Shown: positions 8,718 through 16,791 of the stretch, piece by piece | Numbering within the stretch: the first letter of the stretch is position 1 | How the letters are laid out: each line of letters begins with the position of its first letter | Origin: Brevibacillus porteri | Lineage (GTDB): Bacteria; Bacillota; Bacilli; Brevibacillales; Brevibacillaceae | NCBI RefSeq assembly: GCF_003013475.1 | Contig: NZ_PXZO01000010.1 | Coordinates: 180,746 to 244,745 of the forward strand | Direction: 5' to 3' | Length of the DNA: 64,000 bases | Program-made: the position numbers and the translations under genes | The notes under the pieces: generated by a model | What the model saw: the letters and a program-made list of their open reading frames with translations, nothing else | What the model was told of the DNA's origin: nothing | Databases searched by the model: none

Positions 8718-9736
8718 TATTTTGCCAACAGATCTACAACTTTATTCGCAAGAATCTTTGCAGACATGGTACCACCATACGGCCACAAATCTCCGCCCAG
8801 GGCGTAGACGCGATTCTCTTTTACAAAAGTAAGACCGTTCCAAACCGGGTTGTTCTTCAATTGATTCTCAATCACGTTGTCATCAGCTTGAATGATATGG
8901 AGGAAATTCGCATCCTGCAACGCTGGAAGTGCCTCTACATCTGCCAGTGTCATTCCTGTCTGCTCAAATTTCTTAGGCTTATACTTATTTGTCAGACCAA
9001 TGTTAATCAAGATGCTTGCTGCTGTAGAGTTATCCGTAGACAAACGGAATTCTACCGCATTTTGACTGCTGTAGCCCATCGCAAGGACAAATGGAACTTT
9101 ATCTGCACCAGCTTTGGCCAGCTTATCTTTTGCTTCCGCATAAGTCTTGTCGAGGTCTTTCAAAGCAACTTCGGCTTCTGCATTTTTACCCGTGATATCT
9201 GCAATTTGCTTGAAAATCTCGATCATTCGATCATACTGTGATCCCTGACCTTCAGCAGGATTCGTATCAAAAGCAATCGTTGGAGCAATTTTGCTCATTT
9301 CGTCGTAATTGGCTTCTACATTTCGTTTAATACCGATAATCAAATCTGGCTTCAACATCATGATCGATTCCAGGTTTGGTGAAGTACGACTCCCTACATC
9401 CACTACTTCTGGAGCAATCTCCACAGGGAGCTTCACCCATTTTTTCATATTAGGAATATCTGCAATCCCTACAGGCTGAATACCTAGGGCCAACAAATGC
9501 TCTGCTGAGCTCCATTCCAATGCAACGATACGCTTAGGAGTGCCTTTGATAGTCGCCTCTCCCATCATGTGCTTCACTGTGCGCACTTGCTCTTCAGCCG
9601 GCTTCGCCGCGTCAGGTTGAGCTGTAGCAGCTTGGTTGGAACCAGATTGTGCAGTTGACCCAGCATTGCCGCAAGCAGCGAGCAGCAGCATCGCAGACAA
9701 AAATACAAGCATCACTGGTAATTTCATAAGACGCAT
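8717..9736 (-). CDS. Iron-siderophore ABC transporter substrate-binding lipoprotein
   Basis: A signal peptide with lipobox LLAACGN precedes a Thr/Ala/Gln-rich linker and a FecB/FhuD-like binding fold (GTPKRIVALEWSSAEHLLALGIQPVG, LKPDLIIGIKRN, KIAPTIAF). GGGGG lies nine bases before the ATG. It is the first gene of a Fur-controlled operon with the fused permease and is therefore the cognate receptor. The N-terminal half resembles the lipoprotein at 3.8 kb, suggesting a duplicated receptor. Confidence 0.9.
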   Translation of the reverse strand: MRLMKLPVMLVFLSAMLLLAACGNAGSTAQSGSNQAATAQPDAAKPAEEQVRTVKHMMGEATIKGTPKRIVALEWSSAEHLLALGIQPVGIADIPNMKKWVKLPVEIAPEVVDVGSRTSPNLESIMMLKPDLIIGIKRNVEANYDEMSKIAPTIAFDTNPAEGQGSQYDRMIEIFKQIADITGKNAEAEVALKDLDKTYAEAKDKLAKAGADKVPFVLAMGYSSQNAVEFRLSTDNSTAASILINIGLTNKYKPKKFEQTGMTLADVEALPALQDANFLHIIQADDNVIENQLKNNPVWNGLTFVKENRVYALGGDLWPYGGTMSAKILANKVVDLLAK

Positions 9737-9819
9737 GAAAAAATTCCCCCTTACTTTTCTAGGTGATACTTTGACTGATTAAGGATGGTACATAAAGGAC
9801 ATGTCTTCCAGTTAGATAT

Positions 9820-9838
9820 GATAATGATTATCATTATC
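9820..9838. promoter_or_regulatory. Fur box
   Basis: GATAATGATTATCATTATC matches the 19-base Fur consensus with one difference and is 84 bases upstream of the lipoprotein-permease operon. Confidence 0.9.
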
Positions 9839-9922
9839 TTTGTCAACCATGGGATGTGCAGGTGTCACTTTCAAATTTTTAAATCCACAGCTTCTTCCCC
9901 CACAACAACTCCGATTAGAAAG

Positions 9923-9950
9923 CAAAAAATCCCCCTCAAATGAGGAGGAT
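9923..9950 (-). terminator. Terminator after the BceB-like gene
   Basis: Arms 9929-9937 and 9942-9950 pair with one mismatch; the minus-strand tail is TTTTTGCT. It lies just beyond the stop at 9958. Confidence 0.65.
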
Positions 9951-9957
9951 TAATTCT

Positions 9958-11835
9958 TTACGCTTCTTTTGGCAACACAATTCCACGATAAAGCTGAACC
10001 GTGATGTAATAGTAAATCGCATAGATCACAACGAAAATCAGCGTTGGAATCCAGATGTTCAGATACGGATCCAAGAGGATGAACGAGAACATCTCCATAC
10101 CGATCAATACGTGCATCAGACCGATGATCGCCGGGAAAATGAATACCATGAACAGCTCTTTATAGATCGAGCCTACGAGCAACGATTGACGTACGCCGAT
10201 TTTTCTCAGCATGCTGTAACGGTCTTTGTCACGAGCAGCCCCGGACAAGATTTTGAACATCAGGCAGCTCGCCATCATCGCCAGGAAGGCAATTCCGAGG
10301 AAGAAGCCCATGAACATCGTACCGCTTGTGAAAATGTACATGCCCGCATACGTGCTGTATTTGGAAGACGTATATACATCTTCTGCTTTTACATTAACGA
10401 TAGACCCAATCAGTTGCTTTTGATGTTCATCCATTGCTTTTAATTCCTGCGTGTATTTCAAATAGTCGTCTACCTTAGCAAGGAGAACCTTGTGTTCACT
10501 TCCAGCAGTTTGCTCATACGTCGCCTGATCCACAACCAGAATAGATTTGCCCTCAATCATCTGGTAGTTGATAAAATTGGTGAATAACGCTTTGTCCCAA
10601 TCCTCAGGAATGGCTTCGTATTTACCTTTGTCTGCTTTTGACGCACTTACGATATACGCTTCTTTCGGAAGCGGATCTGTCACAAGTTTTGGCTTGTTGT
10701 CAGCAGAGTAATTTTGAATGCTGTTCGTGGAAATCAACAGCGGATTTGCCAGCAAGTCTTCCTTCAAGTAGTAATACGCCTTGTCGTCGACTTTGTATCG
10801 ATACGTATTTTGCTCCAGGACGTTCATTTTTTTCAATGCCTGATAATCCGCTTCAACCGGATCATGCAGATTCACGTCATACACATGGAACACCGTGGTA
10901 AACAAATTGACGTTTTGCTGGAACGCCAAGCCCCCTGCCATCGCCCCGACACCAAGCCCGATCAACATTGCTACTGTACCAAGGATTTTGGTCAGGTTGT
11001 TCACCCGAAAGCGCAGCTGGGCGAAAGTGAAGGCGTTCAACTTGCTATCATTCAGCTTTTTATTTTTCTTCAAAGCCTGTACAAGAACTGGCAGCAACGA
11101 GATGAAAATCAAATACGTCCCGATTGTGCAGGAAATTGCCCCTACGATAAAGCCGAGTGCTTGCAGGTACATAAGCAGGTGCAAGCATGTGTAGCCCAGA
11201 GCCAACAGGATAACTCCAAGGATGGCTACCAATACCGCTCCGATTCCTTTTGACTTGATTTTGTCATTTTGCTGCTCGGCACGGATGAGAGCGAGCTCAG
11301 TAGCACGAGCCAGACGAATGGCATTAATCGTGGAGGTGATCAGAAAGAGTACCAGGAAGAATCCCCATGTCATCAACATTGCCGGCAGATAAAAAGCATA
11401 GTAACCCTCTGTCGAGATCTCCAACAGATTCATGAGCAAGACACCGATGCCGCTCGCGAGCGCAATACCAACCAGGCTACCGATCACCAAGGAAATGATT
11501 CCCATCGTCAATGTTTCCAGGAACAAAATCTGGCTGATTTTCCCCTTCTTCGCCCCTAAGACCATGTACATTCCGAGCTCTTTGCGCCGTAGCGAGAGTA
11601 GGAATGAGTTGGCATAGAAGATATAAAAGATCGTGATAAACGCCAGCAGGAACGCCCCTACATTGAAAACAATCTGAATCGAAGAGATCATCGAGTTGTT
11701 CTTCGTGTAATCAGAATTGAGGGCAAGCGTCTGGAACATGTAAAAAATCGAAATGGAGATGACCAGACCCACGAGCAGAACCAGATAGTCCTTCATCATC
11801 TTCCGCATACTGGACAAGGATAGCTTTAACAGCAT
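9958..11835 (-). CDS. BceB-like FtsX-family permease of a peptide-antibiotic ABC transporter
   Basis: This 625-residue membrane protein has the Bce-type layout: about ten membrane segments and one large extracellular domain (~residues 310-500) between TM7 and TM8. FtsX motifs include LSLRRKELGMYMVLGAKKGKI near residue 85. BceAB-type pumps protect against cell-wall antibiotics such as bacitracin and usually double as the sensor for a neighbouring BceS kinase. No such kinase/regulator pair adjoins it. GGAGG lies eight bases before the ATG. It follows the ATPase gene by 13 bases. Confidence 0.87.
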   Translation of the reverse strand: MLLKLSLSSMRKMMKDYLVLLVGLVISISIFYMFQTLALNSDYTKNNSMISSIQIVFNVGAFLLAFITIFYIFYANSFLLSLRRKELGMYMVLGAKKGKISQILFLETLTMGIISLVIGSLVGIALASGIGVLLMNLLEISTEGYYAFYLPAMLMTWGFFLVLFLITSTINAIRLARATELALIRAEQQNDKIKSKGIGAVLVAILGVILLALGYTCLHLLMYLQALGFIVGAISCTIGTYLIFISLLPVLVQALKKNKKLNDSKLNAFTFAQLRFRVNNLTKILGTVAMLIGLGVGAMAGGLAFQQNVNLFTTVFHVYDVNLHDPVEADYQALKKMNVLEQNTYRYKVDDKAYYYLKEDLLANPLLISTNSIQNYSADNKPKLVTDPLPKEAYIVSASKADKGKYEAIPEDWDKALFTNFINYQMIEGKSILVVDQATYEQTAGSEHKVLLAKVDDYLKYTQELKAMDEHQKQLIGSIVNVKAEDVYTSSKYSTYAGMYIFTSGTMFMGFFLGIAFLAMMASCLMFKILSGAARDKDRYSMLRKIGVRQSLLVGSIYKELFMVFIFPAIIGLMHVLIGMEMFSFILLDPYLNIWIPTLIFVVIYAIYYYITVQLYRGIVLPKEA

Positions 11836-11848
11836 GAAACGTTACCTC

Positions 11849-12616
11849 CTAGCGTACATCATGTGATGCACCTAGCTCGGCCAGTACATCCAGAATTTGT
11901 TTGAAAAATTGCTGACGATCCCCCGTACGTTGAATCTCGGTATACAGCTTACCGTCTTGAATGAACAAGATACGTTTGCAATAACTCGCGGAAAAAGCAT
12001 CATGCGTAACCATCATGATGGATACTTGGTGGTTCTCATTCAAATCTGTCATCGTTTCCAGCAAGCTTTTGGCATTCTTCGAGTCGAGGGCGCCCGTCGG
12101 TTCGTCTGCCAGCAAAATCGCAGGGTCATGCACAAGTGCGCGTGCTGCTGCGGCGCGTTGTTTTTGTCCCCCGGAAATTTGAACCGGATATTTTTGCAAA
12201 ATCTCTTCGATCCCGAGTGTTTGTGCTACTTTACTTACTTTGTTGCTGATCTCTTTGGAAAGGACACCTTGAAGAGACAGCGGCAATGCAATGTTCTCAT
12301 ACACGGACAAATTCTCTAGCAGGTTGAAATCTTGAAAGATAAAGCCGAGCCTTTGCGAGCGAAAATCTGCGAGCTGGTCACGCTTCATCTGTGTAATGTT
12401 CGTTCCCGCAATTTCAATAAAGCCTTCCGTTGGACGATCCAGTGTGGAAATCACGTTGAGCAGAGTCGTTTTACCCGAACCAGATGGCCCCATGATTCCC
12501 ACGAACTCTCCTTTTTCTATCGTCAGCGATACGCCTTTTAAGGCATGCGACTGGCTTTCACCTTTTGTCCCATATATTTTTTGAACGTCTTTCACTTCTA
12601 GTACAGCAGTACTCAT
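11849..12616 (-). CDS. BceA-like ABC transporter ATP-binding protein
   Basis: Walker A is GPSGSGKT, the Q-loop is FIFQDFNLLENLSVYEN, the signature reads ISGGQKQR, Walker B is ILLADEPTGALDS and the H-loop is MMVTHD. The MacB/LolD-type family energises FtsX-like permeases. The ATG at 12616 is chosen because GGAGG is eight bases upstream; an ATG at 12631 overlaps that site. It forms an operon with the following permease. An inverted repeat about 95 bases upstream may be its response-regulator site. Confidence 0.9.
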   Translation of the reverse strand: MSTAVLEVKDVQKIYGTKGESQSHALKGVSLTIEKGEFVGIMGPSGSGKTTLLNVISTLDRPTEGFIEIAGTNITQMKRDQLADFRSQRLGFIFQDFNLLENLSVYENIALPLSLQGVLSKEISNKVSKVAQTLGIEEILQKYPVQISGGQKQRAAAARALVHDPAILLADEPTGALDSKNAKSLLETMTDLNENHQVSIMMVTHDAFSASYCKRILFIQDGKLYTEIQRTGDRQQFFKQILDVLAELGASHDVR

Positions 12617-12708
12617 TCTACGTTCCTCCATTCTATCTATTGGCTAGCGTTCGTTGTTTCCGTCGCCATTAACTGTAACCAAATTCCAGAGTAGGAGCTA
12701 TTGATGTT

Positions 12709-12737
12709 CCTTACAGTTTTCTTTACATTTTGTAAGG
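12709..12737. promoter_or_regulatory. Inverted repeat upstream of the BceAB-like operon
   Basis: CCTTACA (12709-12715) and TGTAAGG (12731-12737) are perfect 7-base inverted repeats, and a further TTTACA half-site lies between them. BceR-type regulators bind TTACA/TGTAA dyads, so this is a candidate operator for an unlinked regulator. Confidence 0.5.
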
Positions 12738-12753
12738 TTTATTTCGTGAGACG

Positions 12754-12780
12754 AAAAAAAGCCATCCGACGAGGGATGGC
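12754..12780 (-). terminator. Terminator after the third siderophore lipoprotein
   Basis: GCCATCC (12761-12767) pairs with GGATGGC (12774-12780); seven Ts follow on the minus strand. Confidence 0.75.
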
Positions 12781-12792
12781 TTCCATGATAAG

Positions 12793-13800
12793 CTATTTTT
12801 TACTTTTGTTCTCTTCATGTCTTTTGATCAGCATATCTACGAACATATCAATATGTGCTGTGATCGCGATTGGGTCATAGCGATAGAATGTATCGTAGTC
12901 GTTGTAGAAGATCTGATTGTTTTTGGCAGCAGCGGTCGCATTCCAGACAGCCGACTCCTGTAAGGTTTTCAAGGCTTCGCTATTCTTTTCCGGGTTGTAA
13001 AAAGTCACGAACATGTAATCCGCAGCGTATTCTGGCAAGGTTTCCATGGACAGCTGTACGGTTTGCTCTTTGGATTTGTCTTTATGCGGCATTTTCAGCT
13101 TCAATGCATTGTACACCGTTTGACCACCGCGTCCCGCGTTGTCACCGAAGATCCACAAATCTCCTTTGTTGGTCAGCTCGTAGAGACCGACAGTCGCATT
13201 CTCATCCACGATGCCTTTCAACTTTTCGCGGCCCTCGGCAGCCTTCTTGTCAAAGTCTGCAATGAACTTGTCTGCCTTTTCTTTATCGCCAACCACTTCT
13301 CCGAACAATTTGACCGTATCGTAAATGTTTGTCGCCGTACCGTACGGGAGATAAACAGTTGGAGCGATTTTGGACAAGGCTTCATAATTGTCATCATACA
13401 TGACGACGATGAGGTCAGGAGCGAGCTCTAACGTTTTCTCCACATTGATCCGCGGGCTACCTACGTCCTGCGCATTTTTTAATTGTTCAACAGTAAACGG
13501 GCTTTTGAAAGCTTCTGTCTCTGCACCGATGACGTTTCCGCCTACTGCAATCAACTCGCCTGCGTAGTAGTCGGTCACAATACGTTGTGGCTTGTCAGGA
13601 ATTTGAATCTTTCCTTTTGGTGTTTCGATGCTGCGCATTTTGTTCTCAGTAGGGGCTTCTGTTGACTTGTCAGCTGGCTTGGAAGCAGAATCCGTCGCTG
13701 GTGCTGGCGTTGCCGTATTTGCTCCACCGCATGCCGTCAAAAAAAGCGAGAACACAAAAATGACAGCAAGGACAGCTTTTATTGTTTTGTTCGGAATCAT
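12793..13800 (-). CDS. Ferric-siderophore (hydroxamate-type) substrate-binding lipoprotein
   Basis: Signal peptide and lipobox LTACGGA are followed by a Thr/Ala/Pro-rich spacer and a FecB/FhuD-like fold: GKIQIPDKPQRIVTDYYAGELIAVGGNVIG, LAPDLIVVMYDDNYEALSKIAPTVYLPYG, and a C-terminal FYRYDPIAITAHIDMFVDML. The YAGELIAVGGNVIG stretch recalls FhuD2/YxeB-like hydroxamate receptors, but the ligand is inference. It is a single-gene unit with its own Fur box and terminator; the permease is not adjacent. Confidence 0.88.
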   Translation of the reverse strand: MIPNKTIKAVLAVIFVFSLFLTACGGANTATPAPATDSASKPADKSTEAPTENKMRSIETPKGKIQIPDKPQRIVTDYYAGELIAVGGNVIGAETEAFKSPFTVEQLKNAQDVGSPRINVEKTLELAPDLIVVMYDDNYEALSKIAPTVYLPYGTATNIYDTVKLFGEVVGDKEKADKFIADFDKKAAEGREKLKGIVDENATVGLYELTNKGDLWIFGDNAGRGGQTVYNALKLKMPHKDKSKEQTVQLSMETLPEYAADYMFVTFYNPEKNSEALKTLQESAVWNATAAAKNNQIFYNDYDTFYRYDPIAITAHIDMFVDMLIKRHEENKSKK

Positions 13801-13853
13801 GATGAGCCTCCCTTATGTACGTTTGTAAGATAAATGTAAGTAATACTCATATC

Positions 13854-13872
13854 GATATTGATTATCATTATC
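13854..13872. promoter_or_regulatory. Fur box
   Basis: GATATTGATTATCATTATC differs from the near-consensus site at 9820 by a single base and lies 54 bases upstream of the lipoprotein start. Confidence 0.88.
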
Positions 13873-13932
13873 GTCAAAACTATAACAAAGAGCATTTTTA
13901 CTGTCAATCGCCCGAGCTTTGCGAAAATAGAC

Positions 13933-13960
13933 AAAAAAAATCCCTTTCTGAGAAAGGGAT
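13933..13960 (-). terminator. Terminator after the polysaccharide deacetylase gene
   Basis: Perfect arms 13940-13949/13951-13960 (ATCCCTTTCT type) with a run of eight Ts on the minus strand; the stem starts in the stop codon. Confidence 0.75.
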
Positions 13961-15411
13961 TAGTTACCGGAGCGGCTTTGTTTGATCATATCGTCCATCT
14001 TTACAAAGGTGTAGCCTTTGCTTTTCAGGCTTTTCAATACAATTGGGAGTGCCTCAATCGTGTGGATGTCATCGAGCATATGCAGCAAAATGACACTGCC
14101 ATTTTTCGTCTTGCTCATGACGCCATTTACAATATCTTGGGCACTGTTTTTCTTGTCCCAATCCAATGTGGTGACATCGTACAACGCAATGACCTTGTAA
14201 CCCGTGGCTGCAATCACTTTGGCTGTATGATCGTCTACTACGCCAGTCGGCGGACGGAACAGCATGACAGGCTGCTGTTGAATCGCTTCGGTAATGACCT
14301 GGTGTGCTTTGACCACGTCCTTCTGCAATTCTTCCGCTGTCAGCGTCGTTATGACCGGATGGTTATAAGAATGGTTTGCCACATCATGACCACCATCCAC
14401 CATCGCTCTCGCCAAATTCGGATTGTTCTCCACCCCTTTTGCTCGCAAGAAGAAGGTCGCTTTGACATCATGCTCTGCCAAAATGTCTAATAGTTTCGTT
14501 ACGGTTTTGTCGCTTCCCCAGTCGTCAAAGGTTAGCGCGATCTGTTTTTTATTTGTGTCGACTTGATAGACGAGCTCATACTTGGCATTTTCGAATTGCG
14601 GATTCAATTTTACTGCGTCAAAGCATGGTATTTGTTCCAGCGGCTTGCGTTCACCGCCGTTTTTCACCATCTCACTGAGCGGGACAAACTGGTAGCCGAT
14701 ATCCGCTGCTGCCTTGGCGATCAATGGAATGGTAGGAATCACCTCAGGATTGATGTCTGTATTAAGTGAGATAATGCTACCTCTGGACATGTAGCGAGCT
14801 ATGTAATCTCCGATGGTTTTGGCGTCTTTCTGCAAATCACGGTCCTTCGGGTTGATATTGTAGCTGACGACCGCTTCCATCCCGAGTTGGGCGGCTGCCA
14901 AACGAACGTCATCCGTCACATCGCCAGATTTGGTTCGCACATAGCGTGGCGAAATACCCGTCTCGCGTTTGATTACCTCATTACTCAACTGAATCTCCCG
15001 ATAGATCTGCTCGTAGCTGAGCTTGCTCATGTCCAGTTGATTCAGTGTGTTGTTTTGGATTTCATGACCGCGGGTCAAAATTTCCTTGGCGATGTTTGGT
15101 TCCTCAGCGACACGCATGCCTGGGAGAAAAAAGGTTGCTTTGATCTTATGAGCATCTAGCTGCTCCAAAAGACTTTTCATCATCTTATCGTCGCCCATGC
15201 CGTTAAACGTCAGAGCTAGTTCCTTGCGCCCCGTGTATACATGAGACAGCACCTTACTTTTTTCACCCGTGTATCGGGTGATTTTCTGTTTCTTCTCTAT
15301 CTTCTGGCGCTCAGTGGATTCATCTTTGCTCGCAAACATCGAGCATCCGGAGACGAGCACGACTGTCATGAGCAGGACAATCCCTTTGCATAGTTTGGTG
15401 GAAATATTCAT
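13960..15411 (-). CDS. Lipoprotein with tandem NodB polysaccharide-deacetylase domains, the first degenerate
   Basis: A lipobox (VLVSGCS) anchors the 483-residue protein outside the membrane. The C-terminal NodB domain (~270-480) keeps the metal and catalytic motifs: TFDDWGSD, NHSYNHP, RPPTG and LLHML. The N-terminal copy (~55-245) has the same layout but with TFNGMGDD instead of TFDD, NNTLNQ instead of the H-x3-H pair, and RTKSG instead of RPPxG, so it should not bind metal. The active domain probably removes acetyl groups from peptidoglycan or another wall polymer; the dead domain may bind glycan. It is monocistronic with its own terminator. Confidence 0.85.
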   Translation of the reverse strand: MNISTKLCKGIVLLMTVVLVSGCSMFASKDESTERQKIEKKQKITRYTGEKSKVLSHVYTGRKELALTFNGMGDDKMMKSLLEQLDAHKIKATFFLPGMRVAEEPNIAKEILTRGHEIQNNTLNQLDMSKLSYEQIYREIQLSNEVIKRETGISPRYVRTKSGDVTDDVRLAAAQLGMEAVVSYNINPKDRDLQKDAKTIGDYIARYMSRGSIISLNTDINPEVIPTIPLIAKAAADIGYQFVPLSEMVKNGGERKPLEQIPCFDAVKLNPQFENAKYELVYQVDTNKKQIALTFDDWGSDKTVTKLLDILAEHDVKATFFLRAKGVENNPNLARAMVDGGHDVANHSYNHPVITTLTAEELQKDVVKAHQVITEAIQQQPVMLFRPPTGVVDDHTAKVIAATGYKVIALYDVTTLDWDKKNSAQDIVNGVMSKTKNGSVILLHMLDDIHTIEALPIVLKSLKSKGYTFVKMDDMIKQSRSGN

Positions 15412-15496
15412 TTATGACTCCTTATCAACCGCCATAACTAAAATTATACTCTGTTTGGCAATTTTGGTAGAGTAGATAATCTTTCCATTTAATAAT

Positions 15497-15528
15497 AAAA
15501 AGAGGCGGATCTGCTCCGCCTCTTTTTT
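15497..15528. terminator. Bidirectional terminator
   Basis: AAAGAGGCGGA (15499-15509) and TCCGCCTCTTT (15515-15525) pair perfectly, with A-runs before and T-runs after, so it can stop transcription in both directions. It ends the efflux operon on the minus strand. Confidence 0.85.
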
Positions 15529-15541
15529 CTTCCATTTCTGC

Positions 15542-16771
15542 TTACTCCTGAATACTCACCTTGCCGCCATCCGCAAGCAGCGTCTGTCCTTTTACCACGA
15601 CTTTATCTCCATTTGCTAGGCCAGATACTACTTCAATCAACTCGCTTGTCGAGTTGCCCGTCGACACTTCCACTTGCTTGGCTATTTCCCCTTCTAGCTT
15701 GAACACGTATTGTCTGCCTTCACGATCAAATACCGCCTTGCGAGGAATGACCAGTGACTTCGCTCCTTCTGAGCCTTGCGGGAAGGTAACATTCACGACC
15801 ATATCGGACTTCAATTCATTGGAAGCATTCGGGATCGTGATTTCTACTGGATAGGCTTTGAGCTGCGAATCCATGACCGGACTAATTGCCGTTACATTTG
15901 CATCAATCGTTTTGCCTGTAGACTGCACGTATACTTTGACAACTGTTCCCATTTTTACCTTCGTCACATCTGCTTCGGACAAATTCGCTTTGACCACAAG
16001 TGGATTCGTTTTGACGATGGTCACAATGGGCTGCTGTCCTGTCATCTGTCCTACTGCTCCGGTCACGCTTGCGACAAATCCGTCGATGGGGGAGACAACC
16101 GTTGCATTCGCCAATTGCTCACGCGCATTTTGCAGTCGGACCTGTGACTCCGTTACGCTCGCTGCCGATACTTGCACACCTGTTTTTTGTTTCGCGCCTT
16201 GCAGCTTCTGCTTTGCATTGTCGTAGGAAATTTGGGCTTTTGTGAGCGTTGTATTTGCCTCTTCCATTTTCTCAGTAGCAATCGCTCCCTCTGCAAGCAG
16301 CTTCTGATTACGTTGTTGATTCAGTTTGGCGTCAGCAAGCGCTCGTTCTGCTTCCGTCAAATCATTTTGTGCTTCAACCAAACTTTGGTTAGAGGTGCTG
16401 CCTGCTTGGGTTAAGTTCGCTTTTGCCACACTAAGAGATGCTTCTTGTTCTCTTACACTGTTAGACAGCTCATTCGTATCGAGTGTAAACAATAATTGTC
16501 CTTTTGTTACGGCCTGACCCAGCTTTACTGGGAGAGATGCAATTTTCCCGCTAGTTTTTGGTGACATTTGGACTTCCTCACTCGGTGCCAATTTTGCTGT
16601 CAGTCCAGACTCAGATGTGACCACACCTTGTGCCACTGTTGCAACCTGTACAGGGGTAACCGTTTCTGCTGGTTGGGCAGCAGTCGTCATCGCATCCTCC
16701 TGGCTTGCGCAGCCTGTGATCAAGGTAAGGGAAAGTAGCGCCACAATCGCGATTCTTTTATTTATGATCAT
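15542..16771 (-). CDS. RND-efflux periplasmic adaptor (membrane-fusion) lipoprotein
   Basis: Lipobox LITGCAS anchors the adaptor. The order is typical of HlyD/AcrA proteins: a lipoyl half-motif (SGKIASLPVKLGQAVTKGQLLFTLD), a long helical hairpin rich in Ala/Gln/Asn (~100-190), the second lipoyl half (ATVVSPIDGFVASVTGAVGQMT), and a beta-barrel/MP domain. GGAGG is eight bases before the ATG at 16771; an ATG at 16795 overlaps the pump stop codon (ATGA) and may serve coupling. It is the last gene after the MarR-like and RND pump genes; the adaptor follows the pump, the reverse of most Gram-negative operons. Confidence 0.88.
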   Translation of the reverse strand: MIINKRIAIVALLSLTLITGCASQEDAMTTAAQPAETVTPVQVATVAQGVVTSESGLTAKLAPSEEVQMSPKTSGKIASLPVKLGQAVTKGQLLFTLDTNELSNSVREQEASLSVAKANLTQAGSTSNQSLVEAQNDLTEAERALADAKLNQQRNQKLLAEGAIATEKMEEANTTLTKAQISYDNAKQKLQGAKQKTGVQVSAASVTESQVRLQNAREQLANATVVSPIDGFVASVTGAVGQMTGQQPIVTIVKTNPLVVKANLSEADVTKVKMGTVVKVYVQSTGKTIDANVTAISPVMDSQLKAYPVEITIPNASNELKSDMVVNVTFPQGSEGAKSLVIPRKAVFDREGRQYVFKLEGEIAKQVEVSTGNSTSELIEVVSGLANGDKVVVKGQTLLADGGKVSIQE

Positions 16772-16791
16772 GAATGGTTCCTCCTCTTTTC

